Shown here: positions 52,114 through 64,000 of the stretch, in pieces | Position numbering within the stretch: the first letter of the stretch is position 1 | Layout: every line of letters begins with the position of its first letter | DNA from: Megamerina dolium | Lineage: Eukaryota; Arthropoda; Insecta; Diptera; Megamerinidae | DNA: 64,000 bases | Assembly (NCBI GenBank): GCA_963854835.1 | Contig: OY978530.1 | Coordinates: 30,658,695 to 30,722,694 of the forward strand | Reading direction: 5' to 3' | The notes under the pieces: generated by a model | Databases searched by the model: none | Told to the model about the DNA's origin: nothing | The model's input: the letters and a program-made list of their open reading frames with translations, nothing else | Made by a program: the position numbers and the translations under genes

Positions 52114-54284
52114 ATGAAAGTAAACCCTGTAAGTAAACGCCACATTAGACGATTAGTGCATAAGGAAAGGGAGAAAAATGCAAAGCGATTAATGCTTTGC
52201 GCAAGTGAAGAGACTGTCGTGTCTGCGATTGCGCCACTTGTCAGAAATGAACAAATTGCAAAAGAGCTGCGTGTTAATACACTAGATTGCTCATCAGCAG
52301 TACCTTTTCGTGAAAAGCTTGAATGTTCCTCAAAGTGCGGAATCTCTTTTAAACAATCGAACTAAAATGATCGTTAAAAATATATGTAAGTCCTATATTT
52401 TATATATAAGTAATAAAAATACTTACTGATAATTTAAAAGATTATGACTCCGTTATTGTAGACATTAACATTGATGGGTTGCCTTTATACCGTAGTTCCA
52501 GGATGCAATTATGGCCGGTTTTAGTTCGTATTGTCAATATTGTCAAATATTTCTGTCTTTGCTGTTGTTGTTTATGTACGACGAAGTAAGCCAAATTCGA
52601 TATAAGAATATTTACTTGAATTCATTGACGAGGTCGGAGAGCTTCAAGTTAATGGTTTCGATTGTAATGGTAGGTACATTACTTTTAAAATTACGGCTTT
52701 TATTTGCGATGCGCCGGCAAAATCGTTCGTTTGTGGAACACCAGGCCACACTTAGCGGCACGGTTGCTCCAAATGCACTCAAGTGGGCAAAAAAATTTAT
52801 GGTATATTAACCTATAATGCAGAGGTCGGAACACTTATTTCCAATGTTGATTTTTCGGAACGAAGATATTCTTATAAACATTCTGTAGATTTCGCAAATA
52901 CCATGGCTCCTTTAGAAAAAATTGATATTAACATGATATCTCAAGTTCCTCTTGATGTCATGCATCTTATTGATTTGGGTGTCATGCGAAAATTTATTTT
53001 GCGAATTGTTAATAATGAATTGAACTATAAATTAAAGAAGGAATCAAAAATTAATATATCTACAAAATAATGGCTTTATCCGCACACATCACCAAAGAAT
53101 TTGTTAGAAAACCCAGAAGTTTGGAAGAAGTTAGTAATTGGAAAGCTACAGAATTCCGTATGTTCCTCTTCTATTACGGAATTTATATTTTAAAAGATGA
53201 AGTTCCTAACGATGTGTACTGTGAATTCCTTCTTTTACATTGCGCTTCCAGACTATTATTCTGTCCTAAAAATTATAGTTCTAACATAGATGCACTCGTA
53301 GGAAGAGATATGTTACAACTATTTGTAGAAAATTTTTCAGTTTTTTTTTGGAAGCAATAGTGTATCTTACAACTTACATGGATTACTTCATATTTCAGAT
53401 GATATTAAAAAGATGGGCATACCTTCAAATTACTCCGCCTATGCATTTGACAACCCGGATATTGCAACAAATTATCAATGCAGTGAAACATGAAAACCTT
53501 ATAATTCCACCCAAATTTACAGGGTTTAATGTTAAAAATGAGTGTGTAAGAAATTTTCATTTTAACGACTTTATGTTATCACATGAATATCCAAACAACT
53601 ATTGTTCTATCAAATCTTTTCAGTATATAGAAATTCAAAAATTTAAAAACGTAGATAGTAAAATTATAATTGGTAGAAAATTGTTGAATATAAAGAGTTT
53701 TTTCTCAGAACCATTTGATTCCTGCACATTAGGAATATGTACCGCAGACAGCAAACCATAGTGCAATGAAGAAGAATTTTCATTGTACGATGTGGCTCAT
53801 GTAGCAAAACAACAAAAATGTAAGTTTCATAATTATTATTAAAATATGTAAACTTACATTTTTGTTGTTTTGCTACATTTCTAAAAATTTTAATTCTTCT
53901 AGATACCACTGCGTTCAGTGGATCGAGGGAAAGCGAAAACGAATATGGTAAACAAATGTTTTTTGTAAAAGTATGTAGAACATTTCACGTCCGCTGAATT
54001 TATATCCCTTAGAATCACGTCGCATAAGCGGTATATGTACGTCATATCAGCGTCTCAAATGAGTGCACAATATGTAAAGAATTTTTGGTTTTATTAAATA
54101 AAATGTACATTCTTTATTTTCTTTTCGCTCTTTAGAATCGCGGAGGGTAAGCGTATCAGCCACGAGCGAAATTCGCACAGGTAAACTTTGGAATATGCTA
54201 TATTCAATCCTTATATTGTATTAAAATATTCTTTTTATAGAAAAAAGCTGCAGTCACTGCTCCGCATTGGGGAAAAAATTCGAA
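52114..54284 (+). pseudogene. Transposase_21-like transposase gene with apparent introns
   Basis: ATG at 52114 (MKVNPVSKRHIRRLV) in ACCATGA context; first frame to 52365. Core from about 52455: VIVDINIDGLPLYRSSRMQL, then FIDEVGELQVNGFDCNG, AFICDAPAKSFVCGTPGHT, a TAG at about 52757, and RHGCSKCTQVGKKIYGI. It continues with IDINMISQVPLDVMHLIDLG (52920-52980) and ITKEFVRKPRSLEEVSNWK to 53360, then NLHGLLHISDDIKKMG in another frame and GRKLLNIKSFFSEPFDS, with TAG at 53759-53761. This order is that of a common insect DNA-transposase family of the CACTA/Transposase_21 type. Downstream, three GT-AG introns keep one phase (see findings). It ends where K2 begins. Confidence 0.7.
53801..53876. repeat. 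27-bp perfect inverted repeat
   Basis: Arms 53801-53827 and 53850-53876 (GTAGCAAAACAACAAAAATG and onward), 22-nt loop. The left arm spans an exon end and 5' splice site GTAAGT. Confidence 0.95.
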
Positions 54285-54327
54285 ATTAAAAAACAGGTCT
54301 AATCAGAGTCAGGCAACTCACGCCGAA

Positions 54328-54588
54328 GTGGCTACAAAATTTCAAAGTGATGTTATACAAAACAACGCAAATATTCCAAAAATTTCTCATATGTCGTACG
54401 CCAATGTATTAAAACAAACTGAGCAACATGCAAAAGAACCAATTGCCCAGCCCAATGGAACCGTTGAATCTATGATTTGCAATTTAACCCAATGCATGAC
54501 ACAATTTATGTCTAATATGCAAACTATGATTCAAGAACTGATTGAAGCGCAAAATCAAATGTTACAAGCTCTATTAAATAAAAAATGA
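54328..54588 (+). pseudogene. K2 ORF1 C-terminus
   Basis: 86 codons identical to the end of K1 ORF1 (SYANVLKQTEQHAKEPIAQP), 5'-truncated. Ends in the ATGA overlap with ORF2. Confidence 0.88.
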
Positions 54589-56306
54589 GTGTCCCTCAAT
54601 GCTTCTGGAATGCAAACGGTATTAATAACCACAAAATTGAACTAAAGCATTTCTTAGATAGTCAAAATGTTGATGTAATGCTTCTAGCTGAAACACACCT
54701 TACAACCAAGTACAGCTACAATATACCAGGATACACATTCTATAGCACAAACCACCCTGACGGCAAAGCACATGGTGGTACAGGCATTCTCATTAGAAGC
54801 AGAATTAAACATTATTCTTTTGAAGAATATTCAAGAAACTACTTACAAGCTACTTCAATATGTCTGCAATGCCTTAACAAAAATATAACACTTTCAGCTG
54901 TGTACTGTCCACCACGATTTTCAATAACCGAAAAGGTATTTAAAGAATTCTTTGACAAGCTAGGAAAGAGATTCTTGGCGGCTGGTGATTATAACGTCAA
55001 ACATACGTATTGGGGCTCTCGTTTAATAAATCCTAAAGGAAGGCAACTGTATAACACAATATTAAATCCACAAAACATGCTCAATTTCGTGTCTCCTGGC
55101 CAGCCAACATATTGGCCAACAGACATCTCGAAAATTCCTGAATTGATTGATTTTGCAGTCGTTCAAAATCTTAATCGAAATATTGTCACTGCCGAAATAA
55201 GTTACGAACTATCCTCAGATCACTCTCCTGTATTATTTTATCTAAATGAACGCCCTCCATTGTCAAAACTACCATTTAGGCTGACATCCCCAAAAACAGA
55301 TTGGCTGAAATACAGAAAGTATATAAGTAGTCTTATCAACACCAGTCCTGTAATCCAGTCTGAGATCGACATCGATGATAATCTAAACATCATCAATACC
55401 ATGCTCACTACTGCTGCAATAGTTTCAACCCCACGAGATTACCAAAAACAAAAGAATGTTCGAATAGCCACCAACACCCAAATTGAAAAACTCGTTAATG
55501 AAAAGCGCCGGCATAGAAGAGAATGGCAGACATGCCGGTCACCTGCATCAAAACAAAGACTTAAGTGTGCTGAAAGAGCTCTGAAAGAAGCATTAAAACA
55601 TGGTGAGGAATTTCAACAGCTAAAGTATATCGAAAAGCTTTCTCCTATGACTTCCAAAACAAATTCGCTTTGGAACTCTTACAAAAAGCTGAAAACGCCA
55701 CTTGATGCAGAATTTCCAATCAGAAATCATGTCAGAAATTGGTCACGCACTGAAGAAGAAAAAGCCAACACATTTGCTATACATTTATGTAATGTGTTCC
55801 AGCCCAATCCGCCCGCAAACGACTTTCGAATTCCTCCACATAGCACTGCAACTAGTGGCTTCACTCCCCGCAAAATATCATCCAAAGAAATCAACGAGAT
55901 TATTAAGTACCAGGTTAATCCAAAGAAAGCTCCTGGTTTCGATGGCATCACACCAAAAATGCTAATTGAAATTCCAACGGCAGCTGTATTATTTTTAGTG
56001 GTTTTGTTTAATGCAATGCTAAAACTGGGCTGCTTTCCTAACCAATGGAAAAAGTCACAAGTAACAATGATCCTAAAGCCAGGAAAAGAGAAAACATTGC
56101 CGTCATCCTACAGACCCATAAGCTTGCTACCATGTCTCTCAAAATTATTTGAAAAACTGCTGTTAGCCAAACTCAGACCTCATCTTGAAGAACGTGACAT
56201 AATTCCTCAGCACAAATTTGAAATTAAAAGCTTCTTGACTGCACTGGCTCATCAATTTCATATCCCCATTAAATTTGAAATACAAGGTCCTACTGTACAA
56301 CAGTAA
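54585..56306 (+). pseudogene. K2 ORF2, truncated
   Basis: 573 codons. The whole endonuclease is intact (KIPELIDF where K1 has KIPDLIDF), and the RT start keeps the conserved Trp in FPNQWKKSQV. RT motifs A, B and C are lost with the internal deletion. Useful as the reference for the K1 Arg change. Confidence 0.9.
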
Positions 56307-57741
56307 GACCTTGTACAAAAGTTCAAAGATTACGTTGATAAGCATGGGATGACTCTTGATCAAATCTACTACGCCGAGGAAATAAAAAAAAAAATAAATA
56401 TGTGGCACCTAAAGCCCCAAAGGGCTCATTGGCCGGGCTTCTCTTCCATTACTGTTGTGCGTCTTAAATTTTGGACAATATTAGAAGGGACCTACTTATT
56501 TTAGCCGGTTCCGAACGGCAGAACACTTGTGACATCACTTTTCTGAGCTTTGTCACAGAGTTCTTTTAGAAGCTTTTTCATGACAAGTTGATACTGTCGG
56601 AAGAATTGCCAATTGCTTGCCGACAGGTGGGTACCGTTCGAAAGAAAAATGTTATCGATATTAAATTTGTTATGCATCAGCCGGGGACTGAACCACGACC
56701 TACAGATCAGAAGGCGAACACACTAACCACTGAGCTACGGCACCCACGCCGACGAATCCGATTTATATTATCGAATGCTTCCAAAACACACTCTCGTTAC
56801 ATGTATTGAGGCAACGGCACCCGGGCGAAAAGTTTGTAAAGGGCGAGTAACTTTCTTGCCCTGTTCAGATGTGAATGTCACAGACAAACTGAAATTGTTG
56901 GTGGTTGGAAAATCAAAAAATCCTCGCGTTCTCAATGGTTTTTTCAATAATCCTACAATATACAAATCCAGTAAGAACCCGTGGATGACATCATTCATTT
57001 TCAAGGACTTCTTTCATTATGAAGTTATTCCCCATGTATGTTATCTATTACATTTGGTAAGATGAGAATGTACATAAATAACTTTTTTTAGGTCAGAGAA
57101 TTTTTGGTTCCGGAAGGTCTCCCACAAAAATCAATCTACCACCCAATTACACTGCGATTATTCAACCGTTAGACCAAAATGTTATCAACTTGATAAAATT
57201 ACACTACAAAAAACATCTACTCACCCATTTGCTATGCTAGAAGGGGACAAATTTGGAGTTAAATTTTAAGCATTTCAATTTAAAAAAAGCTATTAAATTC
57301 TAGCTACGTCCAGGAATAATATATCCTAGTCAAATATTAAAAAATCTTCGAATGCCTTGCTGGCATTCAATAGCAAATGTAGTAAAGAAGACAATATGCC
57401 ATTAAATCTTCTACAAACTGAAATTCGGGAAGAAAACGATTGCTGATTTTATAGCTGAGCTTAGTCCGGAACATAACTTCACAAAGGTTGAAATAATCAA
57501 CTAGATTCAAGGGGAATTTCCCATAGAAAGTAATGATGAGCAAATAGAATTATCAGAAACAGAAGCGGAGGATTCATATTATAGTGGACATGCAGAAAAC
57601 AAAATTAAAGTAGACGATGCTATTATATCGATTAGCATATGCATACAATGGGCTTTGGAAAATGACACGCCGAGAACAGCACTATATGATCTACGCGATT
57701 CAGCCGTTATTTTGAAAAATAATAATAATAAAAACAACTTG
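56307..57741 (+). pseudogene. pogo/Jerky-type transposase with intron, interrupted by SINE-D
   Basis: Reads KFKDYVDKHGMTLDQIYYAD (56316-56375), is interrupted by SINE-D, then resumes ESDLYYRMLPKHTLVTCIEA with the first catalytic Asp in YADES. Next come APGRKVCKGRVTFLPCS, KLKLLVVGKSKNPRVL and NPWMTSFIFKDFFHYEVIPH. A GTATGT...TTTTTTTAG intron (about 57036-57099) lies before VREFLVPEGLPQK. The region with the second Asp is deleted near 57130; LPPNYTAIIQPLDQNVINLI follows in a shifted frame with the third Asp. The acidic C-terminal tail decays to 57741. The N-terminus is missing. Confidence 0.78.
56382..56745 (-). mobile_element. SINE-D
   Basis: 364 bp, target duplication ACGCCGAGGAA (56371-56381) and ACGCCGACGAA (56746-56756), one mismatch. 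T-tailed like the others. Hairpin at 56594-56626 is intact. It splits the YADES catalytic motif of the pogo-type transposase. Confidence 0.92.
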
Positions 57742-57894
57742 TAATCTCCAATTTTTTTAAAAATATTTAAAATGTAAATTTATTACAAATATATGAATAA
57801 AAAGGTTTTTATTTGTAATAATTTCATACAATTGCTTCAATTAAATTTTGGATTCGGTTATCGCAAAAATTCAGTTTCCGCGCCAGCTCTGGTT
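57742..57894. other. short AT-rich spacer
   Basis: Nothing recognised. Confidence 0.4.
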
Positions 57895-57963
57895 ATATAT
57901 ATATATGTATATATATATATATACATACATATATATATATGTATATATATACATATATATATG

Positions 57964-58020
<57 letters not shown>

Positions 58021-58026
58021 ATATAT

Positions 58027-58070
<44 letters not shown>

Positions 58071-58080
58071 GTATATATAT
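57895..58080. repeat. imperfect TA microsatellite
   Basis: TA repeats with regular TATATGTATATA and TATTTATA variants. Frames across it encode only IYIYIY runs and are not genes. Confidence 0.95.
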
Positions 58081-58976
<896 letters not shown>

Positions 58977-59059
58977 TAATTTGTGAGATTCCAAATTCAA
59001 CGAGCCAATCGGGATTTCAATAACAAACTTAACGATTCCTCCTGAATCGTCTGCTATCT

Positions 59060-59320
59060 AAGGAGGGAGAAGTTACGTTCCAGACGCAAGACAAAACCCC
59101 TTTTCCGTCTATTTTAAATAAAAAAAAGCTAGATATACTTTCCCACACAATTTCTCTTTCTGCTTTGTACCTTTTCTTTTTCTATTTTTATGCACTTACC
59201 ATTTATGCTTATAAAGCCAATTTCATCTTTTGAATCGAGGAACTAGGTTGCTTAGTTAAGTTAATTAGTCTTAAGATTCTACCAACCCGAACGGTTGATA
59301 TTAATAAATAAATAAATAAA
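59060..59320 (+). repeat. Gypsy-type LTR copy 2 with upstream purine tract
   Basis: LTR 59071-59320 (AGTTACGTTCCAGACGC to AATAAATAAATAAATAAA) matches 35734-35980. A purine tract AAGGAGGGAGA (59060-59070) precedes it, so this is the 3' LTR of an element whose body is lost or a solo LTR with some 3' sequence. Confidence 0.75.
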
Positions 59321-59784
59321 CAAAGAGTATCATCTATGGAGATAAATGAAAAAGAAAAAAAACCCAACCAATACGATATAATTCATTTAAGTTAGAAATA
59401 TTAAAATTTTCAATATTACCATAAGAAGCAATGGAAGCAAAGCAAAGAAGAAAATAGAATAAATAATATGTGGTATTACAACAGATTTTAATTGCTTATA
59501 TGTATATGTAGGTAGGCATATACAATTATGCATATGTGATAAGTGATACAAAAGCGGAAAAAAACGCAACTTTAAAAGATGGATAAATTTTCTTAAGATT
59601 TGAAAAAAAAATTAAAAAATAAAATTTTGTATGAACTTAAATAAATGGTGTGAAAAACCAAAAAATTGCAAAGGAAAAATTGAAGGGAATCATTGCACAA
59701 TAAAGCATAAAGTTTCTGCATTAATGTCGAAAGAAAGAAGAGCAATTACAACGACGTTTGGAAGCCTATGAGTAACCAGCAACG
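59321..59784. other. AT-rich spacer before gag relic
   Basis: No primer site recognised; no gene. Confidence 0.4.
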
Positions 59785-61125
59785 ATGGAGGACTTACAAA
59801 AGAAATTAGCCGAAATGGAAATAGTGCTCTGGCAGCAAGAGAGGAAAATGTTGCAGCAAAACCAGCAGCTGGCTGCAGCAGAACAACAACAACAGCACCC
59901 TCAAAGAAATCATGCAGCTGCTCTGCCGGTATTTTACCAACAGGAAGAATACCGATATGTGCTCAAAGGACGTCATCGATCAGCTTCGGCGTTTGAAGCT
60001 GCTTTCAGAGAACCACAGCTCAAAGGCATTTACAAATTCCGTGGAAGCAAATTTGGCATTGTGTGGAACGAACGCCAACCTAATAGAATTTTGAATCAGG
60101 ATCGTGGCAGACGAAAAGATTCAAGGCAACTCTGGCCGATGAGTGAGAGAACTACAAAATGGTGCTTCATGGGATGAAATTAAATTAAAAATTCTACAGG
60201 AATCGAAGCTAAGGAAAACAGAAATGTTCAACCTTTGCCGTACCATTAAAGTAAGAAATTTAAGAGAACTATTTAATGTTTTTGAAAATTGCAAGTTCGA
60301 TATTAATGATATTTATTTGTCCGACACACTAAAACCCGGAATTTACAGGACAGGATTGGAAACAATAGATGGTCCGACTAGTGACAATTTAATTTAGTGA
60401 ACGAAATAATAATGAAGTATACTAAATTAAAGCTGCTAGATGACAGTAGAGCGATTTCCTATAACCCAAAAAACTTTATAATAAAAACTACTCTCATTTC
60501 GAAACACAAACAAGTGGTAATTTCCAATTGCCACAACAAACAAATCAATTTAATCAAAACTTCCGACATATTAACCCAAGAAAATTCTTTAGATACGATA
60601 GGAGTCAGAGCGAGAGTTGTAGTGAGAATTGGCGAAATAGCCAACAGAAAATTAACCAATATACAAGCAATCCAACTTATACTCGACAAATGCATTAAAA
60701 TAATAATGACCAATACAAGCACAACAATACTTATAGGCAAAATATTCTGAATATTTTAAGTATATGGAAGTAGACACTATACAAGAGGTAGATAAAGAAG
60801 AGGATGAGGTAAATTTTCTTATAACTCCCCAAAATTCAGATTAGCGATAGCAGTTCTTACAATTGGCAAGCAAAATATTAAATGTCTTATAGATACCGGT
60901 GCAAATACTAGTATTATTAAACCAAGCTCCTTAATAAGGTACGAACATCAGAAATTATTGAAACTACTTTGGCTCAGAACCCTTTATGCTATGAATGAAG
61001 TAAAATATTTCGTGGTAACGCCAATACCAAAACAATTCGCTGCAACAGGATCTATTTCACGAAAAATAGTCGATGTTAAAAACAAAGACTATGACTCTAT
61101 AATTGGTTACAATATTTTAGTCCCA
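59785..61125 (+). pseudogene. Gypsy3 gag and protease relic
   Basis: ATG 59785 (MEDLQKKLAEMEIVLWQQER), a Gln-rich coiled segment, then frames switching at about 59950 and 60130: DVIDQLRRLKLLSENHSSKA, NYKMVLHGM-like, and LRTIKVRNLRELFNVFENC. An Asn/Gln-rich tail (60500-60740) leads to a protease with LIDTGANTSIIKPS near 60890-60930 and DSIIGYNIL at 61095-61120. There J3 inserts. At least four frame changes. 17.6-like in style. Confidence 0.75.
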
Positions 61126-61317
61126 TTTTTTTTTTTTTTTTTTTTTTTTTTAAGCTTTTTTATTGGATCTTTCTAAAATTACTTAGAAACTAACAATAAG
61201 TATCAAATCTTACAAACTAAATAAAAATAAATAAAATTATGTGATATTCACAACGTTCCATCACAATTTGTTGAGTCACAAGGTATAGCAATTTCACAGC
61301 ATATTCAGTGTGTCTTT

Positions 61318-62551
61318 TCATTTTAATCGACGATGCCCCGTGCTCAGCAACAATTGCCTAGCAAGGGGATTCGGATGACTGTGTAATTTTTGGATGTAGC
61401 TTCTGCAAGACATTGCAACTTCCTCAGAAATTGTGGGTACATTTAAATCTCGATGGATGTTAACGTTCCTCATAATCCAAGGCGCGTTTACAATAATTCG
61501 CAGACACTTGGATTGTATTCGCTGCAATTTTTCGATATTTGAGGGAGATGCGGTGCCCCAAAACTGAATACCATAAGTCCACATTGGTTTCAGGATTGCT
61601 TTATATAATAGCACTTTGTATTCGGGATTCAATTTTGATCTTTTGTGTAACGGCCACCATAACTGATTAATTTTAAGCTTGATCTGAGTTTTCTTTGCTT
61701 CTATGTGATTTTTCCAGGTCAACCTTCTGTCGAGGTGAATACCCAAGTACTTTGTTGAGGAACATTGTGGAACTGATTGGCCATTAATTTTAAGTGGGGG
61801 ACATGTATCTGGCCTTAGCGTGAAGGTTACATGTACCCTCTTTGATTCATTGACTTTTATACGCCATTTTGCTAGCCAGATTTCGAGAGAATCGACATGA
61901 GTCTGCAGGAGTTTAGTAGCTTCTATGGGGTTAGAGCGAGAGCACAATAATGCCGTATCATCAGCAAAGGTCGATATGAATGTATAGTTATTATTGGGCA
62001 TATCTGAAGTGTATAAGAGATACAGTAAGGGGCCCAAAATGCTTCGTTGAGGAACGCCAAGGATGTACGAGAAATTGTCTTTTCGTGAGGTAGCTACTAA
62101 GAAATGAGGAGACATTTGCTGGCAGTAATAGTTTGAGTTTGTAAATAAGGCCATCGTGCCATACTTTATCGAAAGCTTGAGTGATATCAAGAAAGACAGC
62201 TGAGCAATACTTTTTTTCTTCAAAAGTGTTCCTTATCAGAGTTACAATGCGGTGGACTTCTTCTATTGTGCCGTGCTGTTTTCTAAATCCAAACTGATGT
62301 TGAGGAATCAGTTGGTTGAGATTAATAAATGGAGTTATATTCATGACAAGTAGCTTTTCGAATACTTTAGAAAGTAGAGGCAGGAGGCTGCTAGGTCTGT
62401 ACGATGCAACTTTTGTAGGGTCTTTTCCTGGTTTTGCTATCATAATAATTTTTGAAGTTTTCCAGCATTTGGGATAGTGTTTAATACGAAGGATAGCATT
62501 GAAAATGTGCATCAGATGAATTTCTGAAGCCGGTGGTAGCTCTTTTATCAT
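61318..62551 (-). pseudogene. J3 reverse transcriptase
   Basis: Two frames: 62551-61991 (PGKDPTKVASYRPSSLLPLL, QFGFRKQHGTIEEVHR, VFLDITQAFDKVWHDGL) and 62223-61318 (GVPQRSILGPLLYLLY, STFADDTALLC, TYGIQFWGTASPSNIEKLQ). A 43-bp deletion at about 62057 shifts the frame between motifs A and B. Motif C is the intact FADD, unlike J1. Confidence 0.9.
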
Positions 62552-62631
62552 TTTACCGGTAATTTTATCTGGACCAGGTGATTTTTTTGGGTTTAAATCT
62601 TTATAAATTGCTTTGAATATGTCCTTTTTTT

Positions 62632-63909
62632 TTAATTTTGAGCGTTATTGAGCAAGGTTGAGAAGTTAATTTTTGGTAATGAGGACTGTAAAGAGGGTGG
62701 ATTGGGTGTAAACACACTTTTTAGGTGGTTTGCAAAAGCCAAACCCTTCTCACAGTTGCTTCTAGCCCAATTACCGTCACTCAAACGGATGGGGGAATCA
62801 GTGAGAATTGGCCGATTTGATTTTTTTGCTGATTTCCACAAAGAGTAGTCTGACGCTTCACCAGGTGTTAATTTCGCTATGTGCTCTTCTAACTCTTTGT
62901 TGTTTTTATTTTTTAAGGCTTGCTTTAACTTTCGAGTGCAGTGCTGTAGCTGTGTTTTCAGATTCGGTGATCTGAATTCTTGCCATTGTCTTCGGAGTCT
63001 TCTTTTCTGTCTTACTAGCAATTCAATATCGGCTGGTGTGTATGGGCTATAGTTTGATTGCTTGCATACCTTTGTGCAGGTGGCTGAGCTGAGAGCTAAT
63101 GAGAGCAGCTGGTTGAATTTTTCGAGTGCTGAGTCTACATCGTGTCCATTTCTTAATACAGTACTCAGAGGAAGATGGGAATTTATATATTTCTTGAATT
63201 TTAACCAGTCTATTTTCTTTCTAACGCAATTGCTTTGGGGGCTTGGTGATTTTATAGATATTACCGTGGGTGAGTGGTCAGATGATAGATCATAATTACA
63301 CTCTGTGGAGATATTTTCCATCTGCAAACCTTTGGCGACTCCAAAGTCTATGAGATCGGGTATTTTCCTCTTGTCCGTCAGCCAATATGTCGGTTGACCA
63401 TTTGAAATAACATCGTAGCCGTGGTTAGTGATGATTGAACATAGTCTTTTGCCTTTTGGAGTTATTAATCGGGAGCCCCAGTGAGTGTGTTTGGCGTTGA
63501 AATCGCCAGCAACCAAGAATTTGCTACTAAGAGTTGAGAAAAATTCTTTATATTGCTGTTCGGTAATACTGTATCTTGGGGGACAGTATATCGCAGATAT
63601 TACTAGCTTAGAGATGTATTCTTCCAGACATATAGATGTTGCTTGCAAGTAGACGCTACAAAAATCTTCAAGAACATGATGTTTTATTCTGCTTTTTATC
63701 AATATGGCAGTTCCTCCACGTGCCTTACCATGCGGATGATTTGTGGTGTACAGTTTGTAATATGGTATTTGGTAGCAATTTTTGTCAGTGAAATGGGTCT
63801 CAGATATCATCATTATGTCGATTTGGCTGGATTCAAGGAATTGAATTAGCTCCAAACGGTGCTGGCTTAAGCCGTTGGCGTTCCAGTGGCATATCTTGAG
63901 ACAACTCAT
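62632..63909 (-). CDS. J3 ORF2 endonuclease and linker
   Basis: 425 codons from ATG 63909 (MSCLKICHWNANGLSQHRLE): MMISETHFTDKNC with the catalytic Glu, GGTAILIKSRIK, SAIYCPPRYSI, VAGDFNAKHTHWGSR and SSDHSPTVISIK, then a basic linker (RQKRRLRRQWQEFRS). It ends STLLNNAQN and TAA just before an A run, at the same place as J1. The endonuclease itself looks intact. Confidence 0.9.
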   Translation of the reverse strand: MSCLKICHWNANGLSQHRLELIQFLESSQIDIMMISETHFTDKNCYQIPYYKLYTTNHPHGKARGGTAILIKSRIKHHVLEDFCSVYLQATSICLEEYISKLVISAIYCPPRYSITEQQYKEFFSTLSSKFLVAGDFNAKHTHWGSRLITPKGKRLCSIITNHGYDVISNGQPTYWLTDKRKIPDLIDFGVAKGLQMENISTECNYDLSSDHSPTVISIKSPSPQSNCVRKKIDWLKFKKYINSHLPLSTVLRNGHDVDSALEKFNQLLSLALSSATCTKVCKQSNYSPYTPADIELLVRQKRRLRRQWQEFRSPNLKTQLQHCTRKLKQALKNKNNKELEEHIAKLTPGEASDYSLWKSAKKSNRPILTDSPIRLSDGNWARSNCEKGLAFANHLKSVFTPNPPSLQSSLPKINFSTLLNNAQN

Positions 63910-64000
63910 GGTCTGGATAGCAATGTTTGGAGTAACATCGATTGATTTTTCATCATTTCTTGCATCATTGTTTGCATTGAGTTCATGAATTGGTTCATAT
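63910..64000 (-). pseudogene. J3 ORF1 C-terminal end, cut by window
   Basis: Matches 44911-45001 of J1 (the Met/Gln-rich C-terminal helix of ORF1). The rest lies outside the window. Confidence 0.75.

Larger units (their letters stand above)
54285..56306 (+). mobile_element. K2, truncated Jockey-clade LINE copy
   Basis: Plus strand. Starts inside ORF1 at AAAAAACAGGTCTAATC and matches K1 almost base for base. After IIPQ (56208) it skips about 660 bp of RT, resumes near AAATTAAAAGCTTCTTG and ends in a fold-back at 56281-56315 with no A tail. AAAATTCGAAATT before and AAAGTTCAAAGATT after might be a degraded target duplication. Confidence 0.88.
61126..64000 (-). mobile_element. J3, Jockey-clade LINE copy, 5' end outside window
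   Basis: Minus strand with a 3' A tail (T run at 61126-61152), same family as J1 (about 95 percent by eye). It runs through ORF2 to its start at 63909 and into the end of ORF1. It sits in the Gypsy3 protease. Confidence 0.92.

Overview
The window looks like a piece of dipteran heterochromatin or transposon-rich intergenic DNA. I infer a true fly, probably a tephritid-like fruit fly, from the set of families: 17.6/297-type Gypsy, Jockey-clade and RNase H-bearing LINEs, Copia, piggyBac, mariner, pogo/Tigger. The species cannot be fixed from sequence alone. I found no host housekeeping gene, no rRNA or tRNA gene, and no CRISPR array or prokaryotic operon. Nearly every coding stretch belongs to a mobile element, and most are broken.

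Layout. 1-2430: 3' two thirds of a LINE (called LINE-A here) with a long intact reading frame. 2431-6644: AT-rich DNA with a LINE-A scrap, a short direct repeat and a gag relic. 6645-21135: one old Gypsy relic (Gypsy1) blown apart by later insertions. Inside it, a 5'-truncated RNase H-bearing LINE (9302-17772) carries a young Gypsy (Gypsy2, 9607-17435). Gypsy2 carries a Tigger/pogo transposon (13064-15784) and a SINE, and the Tigger carries another SINE. A LINE-A fragment and a deleted pogo-like element also interrupt Gypsy1. 21290-30575: graveyard of mariner, LINE-A, Jockey, piggyBac, Gypsy and Tc1/mariner pieces. 31503-36530: LINE-A and Jockey scraps, a degraded EN-RT-RNase H LINE, and a Copia relic holding a Gypsy-type LTR. 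36940-38999: LINE-A copy with an internal deletion.

39537-46040: a SINE split by a Jockey-clade element (J1) that contains a 1,910-bp tandem duplication and a further SINE. 46380-51830: an env-like Gypsy relic split by an almost intact, full-length Jockey-clade element (K1) and by a MITE. 52114-54284: a plant-mobile-domain/Transposase_21-like transposase relic, apparently with introns. 54285-56306: K2, a close copy of K1. 56307-57741: a pogo/Jerky-type transposase relic with an intron and a SINE. 57895-58976: TA arrays around a deleted mariner. 59071-61125: LTR and gag/protease relic of a third Gypsy. 61126-64000: another Jockey-clade copy (J3) running off the window.

The most notable signals are: a tRNA-derived SINE family whose tail is T-rich and whose body keeps a long hairpin; a five-deep insertion stack dated by target-site duplications; seven short perfect or near-perfect fold-backs inside transposon copies that look like template-switch scars; and an in-frame Gypsy/LINE chimeric reading frame. 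LINE-A copies L1-L8, in order, are at 1-2430, 3172-3320, 18152-18470, 22150-22370, 26806-27530, 28832-29150, 31503-31928 and 36940-38999.
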